DNA of 64,000 nt from Pseudarthrobacter sulfonivorans (GTDB lineage Bacteria; Actinomycetota; Actinomycetes; Actinomycetales; Micrococcaceae): contig NZ_JACXBW010000001.1 in NCBI RefSeq assembly GCF_014712225.1, positions 186,001 through 250,000 of the forward strand, in the 5' to 3' direction. A model generated the notes under the pieces. It saw only the letters and a list, made by a program, of their open reading frames with translations, was not told the origin of the DNA and made no database searches. Made by a program: the position numbers and the translations under genes. Shown here one piece after another: positions 1 to 9,267 of the stretch (position 1 is its first letter; each line of letters begins with the position of its first letter).

Positions 1-1
1 G

Positions 2-160
2 GACCTGGACGCCTTCATCGCGGACCGCGAGCTTTTCGGCGATGTCATTGACGATGAACGGTTCCGCAGCGCCTACCGGAACGCGCTGGCTTCACTGCAC
101 AGCAGGGGTGCGATTGCCACTTTGGAGAAGCTGGTGGCCGCACCGGCCCGTACTGCCTAG
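2..160 (+). CDS. Mannitol dehydrogenase family protein, C-terminal fragment (left edge)
   Basis: An open frame enters from the left edge and ends at a TAG at 158-160, giving 52 residues. The tail has the pattern of the C-terminal helical domain of mannitol 2-dehydrogenases and fructuronate reductases: DLDAFIADRELFGDV, then an F-x3-Y segment, then SLHSRGAIATLEKL. Family members oxidise mannitol or related polyols to ketoses with NAD. Only the end is visible, so the exact substrate cannot be assigned. The next gene is convergent and begins its stop codon 9 bases away. The GH32/ABC sugar locus at the other end of the window is too distant to link. Confidence 0.7.
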   Translation, partial: DLDAFIADRELFGDVIDDERFRSAYRNALASLHSRGAIATLEKLVAAPARTA

Positions 161-169
161 GGCCTCGGG

Positions 170-1603
170 TCAGGCGCGGGAAATGTTGATCATTTCCTCG
201 CGCGGAACTACTTTGACGCGTTCACGCACGACGGCGGCAGTCCCGTCGTCGCCGACCCATTCCGCGCCGAGGGCTGCTTCGTGCGCATCGAGCTTGATCC
301 AGCCCTCCCACGTGGTGTACTCGATACCGCGCTCGTGGAGGAGATCGATAATAGCCTGGGGGTCCGGGTTCTGGGCCGGGGGCAGCGTGAGCCGGTCCTC
401 CAGGAGGAAGCCGATGGTCTCCAGGGCGTCACCCTTGGTGTGTCCGATCAGGCCCACCGGTCCGCGCTTGATCCAGCCGGTGGCGTAGATTCCCGGGACC
501 GCGTTGCCTTCGGCGTCCAGGACCCGGCCGCCCTCGTTGGGGACCACACCGCGTTTGGCGTCGTATTCCAGCTCATCCAGCGGCGAGCCGTGGTACCCGA
601 TGGCGCGGTACACGGCCTGGACGGGGTAGTCCACGAACTCGCCGGTGCCCTTGACGTTGCCGGTCCCGTCGAGTTCCATCCGCTCGAACTTGATGCCCGC
701 TACCTGGCCGGACCCGGCGTCGTCATATATTTCAACGGGGCTGTGCAGGAAGTGAAGGTGCAGGCGGCGGGAGGACGGTTCTTCCGCTTCGGCGTGCTCC
801 TCCACCAGCCAGTTGGTGAGGGTGTTGACCATGGTTTTGATCTGGTTGTTGCTGCGGATGGCCTCATCGGAGGCTTCGTCGAATTCGAAGTCCTCCGGGT
901 ACAGCACAATGTCCACGTCCTTCATATGGCTCAGCTCGCGCAGCTCCAGCGGGGTGAACTTCACCTGGGCGGGGCCGCGGCGGCCGAAGACGTGGACGTC
1001 CGTGACGGGCGAGTTCTTCAAGCCGGCATAGACGTTGTCCGGGATCTCCGTGGTGAGCAGTTCATCGGCGTGCTTGACCAGCATCCGGGCGACATCCAGC
1101 GCCACGTTACCGTTGCCGATCACGGCGACTTCTTTGGCGTCCAGTGGCCACTCGCGAGGCACATCGGGGTGGCCGTCATACCAGGACACAAAATCCGCCC
1201 CGCCGAAAGAACCGGCCAGGTCGATGCCGGGGATGGGCAGGTCCGCGTCCTTGATGGCACCGGTGGAGAAGATCACGGCGTCATAGAAGGCGCGGAAGTC
1301 ATGCAGGGTGAGGTCGCGGCCGTAGGTGACGTTGCCGAGGAAACGGATGTCGCCGCGGTCCAGGACTTTGTGCAGGGCGTTCACGATGCCCTTGATGCGC
1401 GGATGGTCAGGGGCCACCCCATAGCGGATCAGGCCGTAAGGCGCCGGGTAGGCCTCGAACAGGTCGATGCTGACCTCGAAGTCGCCATCCTTGACACCGT
1501 TGGACTTGGTCAGGATGTCCGCCGCATACACCCCCGCCGGTCCGGCGCCGACGATGGCGACACGGAGTGGACGCTTGGAGGTGGTTTCGCCTGGTTTGGA
1601 CAC
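170..1603 (-). CDS. fprA: FAD-dependent ferredoxin-NADP reductase, FprA type (paralog 1)
   Basis: Predicted 477-residue reductase of the adrenodoxin-reductase/FprA family, which moves electrons between NADPH and ferredoxin in the cytoplasm. The N-terminal FAD fingerprint GAGPAGVYAADIL is followed by the family block YGLIRYGVAPDHPRIKG, the NADP fingerprint GNGNVALDVARML, and the C-terminal ATGWIKRGPVGLIGHTKGDA. The open frame continues upstream to 2107, but that part overlaps the topoisomerase gene and lacks family similarity. I chose the GTG at 1601-1603 because AGAAGG lies just upstream and the FAD fingerprint follows within about 20 residues. A close paralog lies at 23868-25334 beside cysG. 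This copy stands alone, so its ferredoxin partner is unknown. Confidence 0.92.
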   Translation of the reverse strand: MSKPGETTSKRPLRVAIVGAGPAGVYAADILTKSNGVKDGDFEVSIDLFEAYPAPYGLIRYGVAPDHPRIKGIVNALHKVLDRGDIRFLGNVTYGRDLTLHDFRAFYDAVIFSTGAIKDADLPIPGIDLAGSFGGADFVSWYDGHPDVPREWPLDAKEVAVIGNGNVALDVARMLVKHADELLTTEIPDNVYAGLKNSPVTDVHVFGRRGPAQVKFTPLELRELSHMKDVDIVLYPEDFEFDEASDEAIRSNNQIKTMVNTLTNWLVEEHAEAEEPSSRRLHLHFLHSPVEIYDDAGSGQVAGIKFERMELDGTGNVKGTGEFVDYPVQAVYRAIGYHGSPLDELEYDAKRGVVPNEGGRVLDAEGNAVPGIYATGWIKRGPVGLIGHTKGDALETIGFLLEDRLTLPPAQNPDPQAIIDLLHERGIEYTTWEGWIKLDAHEAALGAEWVGDDGTAAVVRERVKVVPREEMINISRA

Positions 1604-1757
1604 CGGGAGCCCTTCTGGAACGAGGAGAATGCGCCTAAGCGCACAATGCAGGCTGTGCACGGTGCGGGTTGCACACAGTGCCCCTATTCTAAATGTGCCC
1701 GGGCGCGGATCGTGCAAGTCGGAATGTGCAAGGCGGACCGCCGCTCCCGGGAGTTGC

Positions 1758-2756
1758 TTAACCGCTCCTTTGCAGCGGCACCACATCACCCTCCCGGTAA
1801 AGCAGCGCGCGAAGCTCGGACTCGGCCGACTGCACCCGGTGGGGATCGATGGTCTCCCCCGCGGCAAAGTGGTCCAGCAGCCGGGGGTCAACATAGCTTT
1901 TGCGGGCGATCGACGGCGTGTTCCCCAGCACCGCCGCCGCCTCCTCCATGGCGATGCTGATGGCGCGCTTCCGCGCCGCCACCTTTTCCTGGGGCCCGCT
2001 GCGCGCCAGGCTGACGGCTGCCGCCACGGTCCCGCGCAGCGTCCTGAAGTCCTTGGCCGTGAAGTCCAGGCCCGTGCGCTCCTTGACGTAGCCGTTGATC
2101 TCGGCACTGGTCACCGGATGCCAACTGCGCCCGTTCTTGTAAGCCAGCAGACGGGCGTTGCCACCGCGGCGCTTGAGGGTCCGCACGAGGGCGGCAAGGT
2201 CGGCGTCGTGGATTTCCGATTCCCAGTCCTTGCCGCTCTTGGCCGGGAATCTCAGCTCCAAGGATTCCTTGCGGACGTGCACGTGCGCGCACAGCAGGGT
2301 GGCGAGGCCGCGGCTGCCGTTCTCGTTGGTGTACCGCTCGGAGCCGACCCGAAGGGATCCGCTGTCCAGCATCCTGAACGCCGCCGCGAGGACGCGTTCC
2401 CGGCCAATGCCGTCGCTGCGCAGGTCAAGGGTGACCTGCCGGCGGGCGGCGGGCAGCGACTCCGCCAGCTGCAGGGCGCGATCGAACTTCACCCGGTCTT
2501 TCCGCTCACGCCACGCCGGATGATAGATGTACTGGCGCCGGCCCACGGCATCCAGGCCCGTCGCCTGGATGTGCCCGTTCTCGAACGGCGCGATCCACAC
2601 GTCTTTCCAGGCCGGCGGGATCCCGATGCTTTCGAGCCGGTCCCGGACCGGCCCCGGAGGCAGCGTGGAGCCATCCAGATCGCGGTAGCTGAAGCCCGTC
2701 CCCGCGGCCACGCGCCGGTAGCCGCGGCCGTTCGCGTTACTGCGGCGGAGCCTCAC
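1758..2756 (-). CDS. DNA topoisomerase IB (poxvirus-like bacterial type)
   Basis: A 332-residue type IB topoisomerase, expected to relax supercoils by nicking one strand through a 3'-phosphotyrosyl intermediate. Visible family blocks are the N-terminal GIPPAWKDVWIAPFENGHIQ, the DNA-contact segment around YIYHPAWRERKD, the catalytic-core helix TAKDFRTLRGT, and the active-site region SYVDPRLL near residue 298, where Y is the likely nucleophile. Length matches bacterial and poxviral enzymes. The start is a GTG at 2756 with AGGA nine bases upstream. It is a stand-alone gene divergent from rarD. Confidence 0.93.
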   Translation of the reverse strand: MRLRRSNANGRGYRRVAAGTGFSYRDLDGSTLPPGPVRDRLESIGIPPAWKDVWIAPFENGHIQATGLDAVGRRQYIYHPAWRERKDRVKFDRALQLAESLPAARRQVTLDLRSDGIGRERVLAAAFRMLDSGSLRVGSERYTNENGSRGLATLLCAHVHVRKESLELRFPAKSGKDWESEIHDADLAALVRTLKRRGGNARLLAYKNGRSWHPVTSAEINGYVKERTGLDFTAKDFRTLRGTVAAAVSLARSGPQEKVAARKRAISIAMEEAAAVLGNTPSIARKSYVDPRLLDHFAAGETIDPHRVQSAESELRALLYREGDVVPLQRSG

Positions 2757-2840
2757 GGCGTGGCATCCTGCCGGTTCGTCCGTTCCATAAAGGCAAGCCT
2801 ACTGACGATTTGGCGGAATACCCGCCGGGAGCGTGATGTT

Positions 2841-3878
2841 ATGGGAGACGTGCCTACTCCCCACGGTCCCACCCCCGCCACCAAAGCCACCGCCGCAAAG
2901 GCTGCGGGAAAGCCTGCGGGCGGGTCCGGCGCGCCGGGACTCAAGGCTTCAGGGCCGAAGGCCGTGGACAAAGAGACGACGGCGGGAATCCTGTTCGGCT
3001 TCGGCGCCTACGGGCTGTGGGGGCTGCTTCCCCTCTACTTCATTGCGCTCCTGCCCGCCGGGCCGGTGGAGATCGTGGCCAACCGCGTGGTGTGGTCGGT
3101 GCTTTTCTGCGCAATCCTGATCACTGTCACGCGGTCCTGGCGCACCCTGGCCAACGCCTTCCGCGACCGTTCCGTCTTCGGCGCCTTGGCCATCGCCGGC
3201 GCCCTCATCGCCGTGAACTGGCTGACCTACACGTACGGCGTGACCACCGGCCAGGCTGTTGAAGCCTCGCTGGGATATTTCATCAATCCCCTTGTCTCGG
3301 TGCTCCTCGGCGTGATCGTCCTCAAGGAAAAGCTGCGCGCCCTCCAGTGGGCCGCGGTCGGAATCGGCTTTGTTGCGGTGGCTGTACTCACGGTGAGCTA
3401 CGGCAAACTGCCCTGGATCGCCCTGACATTGGCCTTCAGTTTCGGCCTGTACGGGTTCGTGAAGAACCGTGTTGGCCGCAAAGTGGATGCGGTGACAAGC
3501 CTCAGCGTCGAGACCATGGTGCTGGCTCCGGTGGCCGGGGCCACCATGGTGTTCCTCGGTCTGAGTGGCTCCGCTACCCTGGCCGCCCAGGGTCCCGGGC
3601 ATTTCTGGCTCCTCGCGGCTTCCGGGGTGCTCACGGCAGTGCCGCTGCTGTTCTTCGGCGCGTCGGCCCGCCGGCTTCCGTTGACCACCATCGGGCTGCT
3701 GCAGTACGTGGCCCCCATGCTCCAGTTCGTTGTGGCGCTGCTGGTCTTCAAGGAGGCCATGACGCCGGACCGCTGGATCGGTTTTGGGGTGGTGTGGCTG
3801 GCGCTGCTGGTCCTGACGGTGGACATGCTGCGGATGGCAGGGAAAAACTCGGCCGCTAAGCGGCTCGCCCGGCAGTAG
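2841..3878 (+). CDS. rarD: RarD-type EamA family transporter
   Basis: A 345-residue integral membrane protein with about ten hydrophobic segments, starting after a roughly 45-residue Ala/Lys/Pro-rich cytoplasmic tail. The core matches RarD: FGFGAYGLWGLLPLYF, NRVVWSVLF, TGQAVEASLGYFINPL and TTIGLLQYVAPMLQF. RarD proteins are drug/metabolite-superfamily permeases with poorly known substrates, and the chloramphenicol link in older names is weak. The ATG at 2841 has GGGAG nine bases upstream. The open frame reaches back to 1467, but only through antisense of the topoisomerase and reductase genes. Confidence 0.88.
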   Translation: MGDVPTPHGPTPATKATAAKAAGKPAGGSGAPGLKASGPKAVDKETTAGILFGFGAYGLWGLLPLYFIALLPAGPVEIVANRVVWSVLFCAILITVTRSWRTLANAFRDRSVFGALAIAGALIAVNWLTYTYGVTTGQAVEASLGYFINPLVSVLLGVIVLKEKLRALQWAAVGIGFVAVAVLTVSYGKLPWIALTLAFSFGLYGFVKNRVGRKVDAVTSLSVETMVLAPVAGATMVFLGLSGSATLAAQGPGHFWLLAASGVLTAVPLLFFGASARRLPLTTIGLLQYVAPMLQFVVALLVFKEAMTPDRWIGFGVVWLALLVLTVDMLRMAGKNSAAKRLARQ

Positions 3879-3887
3879 GCGGCCTCT

Positions 3888-3905
3888 GCCCGGTGGCGAC
3901 CGGGC
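3888..3905. terminator. Hairpin between convergent rarD and the GH10 gene
   Basis: A perfect 7-bp stem (GCCCGGT/ACCGGGC) with a GGCG tetraloop lies in the 29-base gap between two convergent genes. It probably works as a short bidirectional terminator. No clear T-tract is present on either side. Confidence 0.45.
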
Positions 3906-3907
3906 GG

Positions 3908-5602
3908 TCAGCCGCCCAGCGAACGCCGCATAGCGTCGTACGCTGGCCTCGGCTTCCCGTCGTCGAACAGGAAGTCGTGGCCCTGCTGCAGGCTGCCGTC
4001 GTCGTCGATCGACCAGTTGTAGCGGTTATCGACCCCCCACGTCGTGTAGGAGACGCAGGCGCGCGAGCCCAGACAGGTGGCCAGCACAGAAGCGTACTGC
4101 CTCGCCTGGGCATCCGTCCCCTGGTCGTCCGTGACGTCGTTCTCCGAGATGCGCACACGGAGGCCCGCCGCGTCGAAGGTGGCGAGCGTTCGGGACAGCT
4201 CTCCCGGCGGAATGGCGTCGGTGTCGAGGTCGTAGATGTGCGCCTGGAGGCCGACGCCGTAGATGTGGCCGCCCTGGGTGTTGGTGTCGAGCGCCAGCTT
4301 GAGCAGGGCGTCCTGGCGGCGGCCCGGCACGTCGGCCCCGTTCTCGTTGATGAACTGCCTGACGTCCGGATCGGCGTCGTAGACCGCCTTGGAGACGACC
4401 GCCGGGTAGCCGGGCCCGAAGACGCGGTACCAGATGTTCTGCTGGAGGCTGGTCCCCTGATCGACATCGAAGGGCTCGTTGACCACGTCGAGCGAGGCGA
4501 GCCGTCCCTTGAAGTGCGTCACCACGGTGTTGACGTAGTCAAGCAGCGCGGTGGCGCTCGCCTTGCGCTCCGCGTCCGTGCCGCTGGGCAGCTCCTGCAT
4601 CCACCGCGGCATGGCTTCGGTGAAGGCGATGGTGTGGCCGTGCACGGTCATGCCCTTGCTCTCGGCGATCGTGAGGATCGCGTCGGCTTCCTCGAAGGTG
4701 TAGACGCCCCGCTGCGGGGAGAGGAACTGCGGCTTCATGGCGTTCTCCGGCGTGACTGAGCCGAAGTTGCCGACGAGCTCCCGCGCGTAGTCTGCGTCCG
4801 AGGCGAGCGGACCGAGCGCCACGGCCGCACCGATCTTGAAGTCCGGCCGGGACTTGGCGGCCAGTGCCTGCAGGCCGTCGGCCGACGACTGGCCCTCGGC
4901 GACCGCGACCCCCGACGTGCGCAGGCCGGCGCTCTCCGGCGCAGCCGCCTTGAGGGAGGTGACGTCGAAGGCCCCGGAATCGCTCGATAATCCGAGCCAC
5001 AGCTTCCCGGAGGAGAACACCTTGCCGAGGGGAAGCGAGGCGAGCTTGTCCCCGCCGCTTGTCACTTCAAGGGTGTCCCCGGACCGGCGCACCGAGAGCG
5101 GCGCTCCCGGGTCGCTCAGAGTGACGCGCTCGTCATGCACGGGGACAGGCTGCGTCATGTCCCGCTTCTGCGTGCCGTCGAAGACGGCGATCTCCAGGTC
5201 ATCGCCCTGGAGGGTGAGGCGCAGGCCCGCCGGCTCGACGCGGAACTCGTCCGCGATCACCGGGGGCCGGTCGTACAGCGCCCATGACGCGTCCGCGGTC
5301 ACGTCGGCGAACGTCGCGCTGAGTGTGAAGTCCCCGCTGACTACCAGATGTGTGCCGGCCAGGTTGAGCGGCGGGTTCGGCTGGCCTCCCGCGCCGTTCT
5401 GCTCGACGATGCGCCTGGCGGTGGCGGTGACCTGCAGGCCGTTGCTTCCGGCCGTCACGCCCGGGGTGTCCTGCCAGTTCTCGTGCAACAGGTCGACATT
5501 CACATCCGGCTCCGGTGTCGGCTCGGGTGAGGAGCAGCCGCCGAGGACAACGAGAAGGCCGGACGCCAGCATCACCATCAGTGCGTGCGCGCGCCCGGCC
5601 AT
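3908..5602 (-). CDS. GH10-family glycoside hydrolase lipoprotein, last gene of the exopolysaccharide operon
   Basis: A 564-residue exported protein with a lipobox (VVLGGCSS, Cys23), so probably anchored on the outer face of the membrane. Residues about 30-220 resemble a laminin-G/concanavalin-like module, and residues about 235-564 form a GH10 (xylanase-type) barrel. Retained catalytic features are TPENAMKP, the acid/base Glu376 in DVVNEPF, the nucleophile Glu487 in ISENDV, and TTWGVDNRYNW. The usual -1 subsite signature HTLVWHSQ reads HTIAFTEA here, so the tryptophan and second histidine are lost. As the last gene after a polysaccharide synthase and two deacetylases, it more likely trims or releases the operon's own polymer than digests plant xylan. 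That role is inferred. Confidence 0.82.
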   Translation of the reverse strand: MAGRAHALMVMLASGLLVVLGGCSSPEPTPEPDVNVDLLHENWQDTPGVTAGSNGLQVTATARRIVEQNGAGGQPNPPLNLAGTHLVVSGDFTLSATFADVTADASWALYDRPPVIADEFRVEPAGLRLTLQGDDLEIAVFDGTQKRDMTQPVPVHDERVTLSDPGAPLSVRRSGDTLEVTSGGDKLASLPLGKVFSSGKLWLGLSSDSGAFDVTSLKAAAPESAGLRTSGVAVAEGQSSADGLQALAAKSRPDFKIGAAVALGPLASDADYARELVGNFGSVTPENAMKPQFLSPQRGVYTFEEADAILTIAESKGMTVHGHTIAFTEAMPRWMQELPSGTDAERKASATALLDYVNTVVTHFKGRLASLDVVNEPFDVDQGTSLQQNIWYRVFGPGYPAVVSKAVYDADPDVRQFINENGADVPGRRQDALLKLALDTNTQGGHIYGVGLQAHIYDLDTDAIPPGELSRTLATFDAAGLRVRISENDVTDDQGTDAQARQYASVLATCLGSRACVSYTTWGVDNRYNWSIDDDGSLQQGHDFLFDDGKPRPAYDAMRRSLGG

Positions 5603-5623
5603 CTTATGTCCTCTTCCTCGTCG

Positions 5624-7408
5624 TTAGGGCTTGGTCCAGCGGACGTCGTCGAAGTACCCCTGCAGTCCCGAGTTGCCCTGGACGATCACCTGCACGCTCG
5701 CCTTGGCGACCGCGGTGGTGCTTGGCGAGTATGTCAGGTCAACGTTGGTCACGCCGGCGGCCGTTACGCCGAGCTTATACTGCCCGGAGATCCACTGACC
5801 GGCCGCGTTGTACTCGTCGATGTAGAAACCCACCTCACCGCTGGTTCGCGCCGCGACGTTGAGGTACCCGGCGATCTTGTAGGTACCGGCCGTCACCGCG
5901 ACCTGTGGGGAGAACAGGTGCTTGTTCGCCGTGGTGGCCGTCAGTTTGACCGAGTTCACCGGGTTGGCCGGGCTACCGTGGTTCGCGGCGTCGGCCACGA
6001 TGGTGGTAGCCGAGTCGGTTGTCCAGCCCGAGCTGATGCCGGCGTCGAAGGTGCCGTTGGCGACGAGGTTAGACGACGGCGGCGGGGTAGCCTCCGCGCC
6101 GAGCGCCAGCATCTGCACGTTGTCCACGTAGGCCGTGATGCCGGTGCCCGTCACCCAGATCTGCAGGCTCGCCGAGGCCACATTGGTGGAGCTCGGCGTG
6201 TACGTGAAGTTCATCGACTCCACCCACCGCGAGTTCTCCCGTTTGCGGAACTGCCCGGAGATCCATTGTCCGGCGGCGTTGTACTCGTCGACGTAGAACC
6301 CGACCTCACCGGTCGTGATCGCAGCCACGTTGAGGAAGCCCTTGAACATATAGTTCGTCGTCGGCGTCACGGGAAGCGTTGGTGAGAACAGGTGACCCGT
6401 CGTGGCGCCTGAGACCAGCTTCACCGATTTGGCGAAGTCGGGGTAGCTGCCGTTGTTCGCGGCGTCCGCCGTGATGGTCGCCGGGGCGTCGGTCCGCCAG
6501 CCGTCCCCAAGGCCGTTGTTGAACGTGGGGTTCGGCATCTTGTTGGGGGTGCCGTTCACGAGGCCTTTGCTGACGTTGACGTTCTTGATCTGCCCGGCCG
6601 TGACCTTGGTCTTGACGTACGCGGCCAGCTGATCGAGCTCTGCGGTGCCGTACTCGTAGTCGTCCGGGACTTTGCTCGGCGTCGGCCTGATGTCGTGGAA
6701 GGTGAAGACGACCCACTGCTTGTTCGCGATCGCCGCGTCCACCTGGGCCTTCAGTGTGGCCACCGGGGTGGTGACTTCCTGGACGGGGACGTCGCGGAGC
6801 AGGTAGTCGCCGAGCGGCCAGGGGTTGTTGCCGGTGTCCGCGAAGCCGCGCATCGAGCTGTAGTACTTGGCCACCCGGGCGAGCGCGGACATATCGTAGT
6901 CGCCGTACGGCGGGGCGAACGCTGTCGGGTTGAAGCCGTTGGCTACCAGCGTGGCCTTGCTGTTGGCCAGCTCGGCGTCCACCTGCGCGGCCGTCAGCTT
7001 GGTGGCCTGACAGTCGTTGCCGACGCTCACGAGGCACTGATGGTCGACGGTATGCGACCCGATCTCCCACCCGTACGTGTTCTGCAGCTGCGTGAGCTGG
7101 GCCCACGTCATGTACGGCACATCAGTGTTGGCCCGGCAGGTGTTCGGCACGGTGGTCATTCCGACGCAGTTCGTAATCACGTAGTTGGTGCCCGTCAGCC
7201 CGTATTTCTGCAGTGTAGGCGCCGCCTGCGTGAGCGCGCTGGCCTGGCCGTCGTCGAAGGTGAAGGACACCAGCGCCGCTGGGGCAGGGTTATCCACGGC
7301 GGCGTAGGCAGCTGCCGGGGACAGCAGTGCGGTGGCCATGGCCCCCACCGCCCCGATGGCCACGAGCCTGGCGCGCCCCCGCGCCAAGCTGGATCTGATT
7401 CCGGTCAT
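5624..7408 (-). CDS. Secreted polysaccharide deacetylase (NodB domain) with two tandem carbohydrate-binding modules
   Basis: A 594-residue secreted protein. A signal peptide ends near residue 36 (SPAAAYA). The NodB/CE4 domain (about 45-285) has the metal and catalytic motifs TFDDG (D52-D53), SHTVDH (118-123), PPYGDY (about 166) and FTFHDI (about 235). Two homologous CBM4/9-like jelly-roll modules follow at about 290-440 and 445-594; each contains GEVGFYVDEYNAAGQWISGQ or a near copy, which shows an internal duplication. I chose the ATG at 7408 because a GGAGA lies 5-6 bases upstream and the signal peptide starts there. The family removes N-acetyl groups from GlcNAc-containing polymers or O-acetyl groups from xylan. 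Beside a family 2 synthase, de-N-acetylation of a secreted polymer is most likely. Confidence 0.88.
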   Translation of the reverse strand: MTGIRSSLARGRARLVAIGAVGAMATALLSPAAAYAAVDNPAPAALVSFTFDDGQASALTQAAPTLQKYGLTGTNYVITNCVGMTTVPNTCRANTDVPYMTWAQLTQLQNTYGWEIGSHTVDHQCLVSVGNDCQATKLTAAQVDAELANSKATLVANGFNPTAFAPPYGDYDMSALARVAKYYSSMRGFADTGNNPWPLGDYLLRDVPVQEVTTPVATLKAQVDAAIANKQWVVFTFHDIRPTPSKVPDDYEYGTAELDQLAAYVKTKVTAGQIKNVNVSKGLVNGTPNKMPNPTFNNGLGDGWRTDAPATITADAANNGSYPDFAKSVKLVSGATTGHLFSPTLPVTPTTNYMFKGFLNVAAITTGEVGFYVDEYNAAGQWISGQFRKRENSRWVESMNFTYTPSSTNVASASLQIWVTGTGITAYVDNVQMLALGAEATPPPSSNLVANGTFDAGISSGWTTDSATTIVADAANHGSPANPVNSVKLTATTANKHLFSPQVAVTAGTYKIAGYLNVAARTSGEVGFYIDEYNAAGQWISGQYKLGVTAAGVTNVDLTYSPSTTAVAKASVQVIVQGNSGLQGYFDDVRWTKP

Positions 7409-7467
7409 GAGATTCTCCGTTCTTTTCGGGGGGCCGACAGCGCCGGGTGACACAGCCGAATGGTTGA

Positions 7468-9267
7468 TCACGGGCCCTGTAACTGCTTGAACGCCTCGGC
7501 GACCGGCAGGACTTGGATACCACTTTGGTCGACGAGTTGCAGCTGGGCGCCGAGGACGTCGCTGGTGATGGTGCTCCGGTCCGCCGCGATGGTGTGCTCC
7601 TGGGTGCCGGTGTTCGCCTGGGTCGCGATCTGGTGGTAAACGAGGATGAGCCACCCGTTCGCCCGGGACGTCTCGGCGAGCGCTTCGGCCAGTCTGTCCG
7701 GCGTGGTCTCGTCGGTGACGTAGAAGACCTTCAGATCGTGCGGGTTGAGGTTCTGCCGGGTGTTGATGCCATCGTCTGTCCCGCGCATGATGTCGAAGTA
7801 CTTGCTCGCGTACCAGTCGACCTGGGAGTCGGACCGTCCGTACGGGGGTGCCAGGTCGTCGGTGCTGAGGCCGGCTGCCGCGAGGGCCTCCTCACTCTTC
7901 CGCAACTGATCGTCCAACCGGTCGGTGGCGATCGCAGTGAGATCGACGTGTTCGTAGCTGTGTGCGGCGATCTCATGCCCGGCGTCGTGCATCTGCTGCA
8001 CCTCGGCGGCCGTCACGAAGTTCGGCGTCTCGATGGAGCTGGGATTGACATACTGGGTGGTCCGGAAGCCGTGCTGGTTCAGCAGTGGCAGGGCGCGGTC
8101 GTACACCGACTGCCAGCCGTCGTCGAACGTGATCGAGACCAGGGGCTTGTCCCAGCGGAGGGGTCCCGGGTTGGTGATGTCGGTCAGGGAATAGTCTCGG
8201 ACAGCTGTGGTGCCGTCCCCGTGCGACACCAGGGTGACCAGCGCCGACTTGGCTCCGACGGGGACCTGGAACGTCTCCCCGATCGTCGTCCACTCTCCCG
8301 CCGGAGGCACCGTCTCCAGGTTGTGGAACTCGCGCCCGCCGGCCGCGAGTTCGAACTCCGCCACCACGTCCACCTGGCGGTCGGAGTGGTAGGTTGCGCC
8401 GAACTCGAAGTACCGGTCAGTGGTCACCGGGACCGGCTGGTACTGCCACTTCGCTTCGCCGTTCTGGTAGTTCGAGATGCGGGTCCAGAGGAAGTTGCCG
8501 GCACCGTCCTTGCCGCGCCCTGATTCCACGGTCGACGCCCCGGAGGCGTACGGGGACCATACGTCAGGTGCACCGGGCTGCGGACCGGCGAGCCCCGGGT
8601 CGGGGATGAGGTTAGGGCCCCTCGTCGGAGCGGCCGGCACCCGGACGTCGTCCGCTGCCTCCAGGTATGCGCCCTCGACCCGGACGGTGGCCTTCGATGA
8701 AAGCCGGAAGACGTACTCCACCGCCGTCGTCGTGATTCCGCTGTGGAACGCGTCGCTCACGGTGAACGGGGTATTGCCCGGCCGCTCGAGGGGGTTCCGA
8801 AGCTGCTCCAAAGTGGAACTGCCGTCGGCGTGGTACTTGCGGGCCAGGAGCGTGAAGTCCGCGTCACTGCTGGTGAACGCCTTGAACAGGTAGGTCTTCC
8901 CCGCCTCGACACTCACCCGGGGGCTCGTCAGGGTGACATCGCCCGTGGCGTACTGGGTGATGTCGAGCTTCAGAGCCTGGCCGCTCAGCTGTCCATTGAC
9001 CTGCTCCAAGGTTGTCAGGGCGTCCCCGCTGTGGTGTACGTTCCAACCGCCCACGGGGCTGGCGGCTGCCGAGGGGACCGACGCCACTGCAGCGCCCGCC
9101 GTAGTGGCAACGAGCGTGGGGAGCAGGTTCGCGCCGGGCCGCGCCTGGGCAATGCTGCTCTTCCCACCGGTGTACAGTAGCCACCCGGCGGCGATCAGGA
9201 CGACCACCACCGTAATGACCAGGAGCGGATTCAACAGCACACGGAGAATCCACCTGCGTCTACGCAC
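7468..9267 (-). CDS. Membrane-anchored polysaccharide deacetylase with C-terminal NodB domain
   Basis: A 599-residue protein with a basic N-terminus (MRRRRW) and one transmembrane segment (about 8-32), so the bulk should be extracellular. Two beta-sandwich, carbohydrate-binding-like regions (about 60-200 and 215-370) precede a NodB/CE4 domain (about 380-599) with SITFDDGW, AAHSYEH, APPYGRSD and LVYHQIA. Domain order is the reverse of the neighbouring secreted deacetylase, so the pair is not a simple tandem duplication. The start overlaps the end of the synthase gene by 8 bases, which suggests translational coupling and joint action on the nascent polymer at the membrane. Confidence 0.86.
   Translation of the reverse strand: MRRRRWILRVLLNPLLVITVVVVLIAAGWLLYTGGKSSIAQARPGANLLPTLVATTAGAAVASVPSAAASPVGGWNVHHSGDALTTLEQVNGQLSGQALKLDITQYATGDVTLTSPRVSVEAGKTYLFKAFTSSDADFTLLARKYHADGSSTLEQLRNPLERPGNTPFTVSDAFHSGITTTAVEYVFRLSSKATVRVEGAYLEAADDVRVPAAPTRGPNLIPDPGLAGPQPGAPDVWSPYASGASTVESGRGKDGAGNFLWTRISNYQNGEAKWQYQPVPVTTDRYFEFGATYHSDRQVDVVAEFELAAGGREFHNLETVPPAGEWTTIGETFQVPVGAKSALVTLVSHGDGTTAVRDYSLTDITNPGPLRWDKPLVSITFDDGWQSVYDRALPLLNQHGFRTTQYVNPSSIETPNFVTAAEVQQMHDAGHEIAAHSYEHVDLTAIATDRLDDQLRKSEEALAAAGLSTDDLAPPYGRSDSQVDWYASKYFDIMRGTDDGINTRQNLNPHDLKVFYVTDETTPDRLAEALAETSRANGWLILVYHQIATQANTGTQEHTIAADRSTITSDVLGAQLQLVDQSGIQVLPVAEAFKQLQGP

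Noticed and set aside
281..1960. Long plus-strand open frame opposite fprA
   Set aside because: It is a high-GC antisense shadow; the minus strand encodes clear FprA motifs in the same region.
1604..2107. N-terminal extension of fprA to 2107
   Set aside because: It overlaps the topoisomerase gene in another frame and lacks similarity. The GTG at 1603 has a ribosome-binding site.
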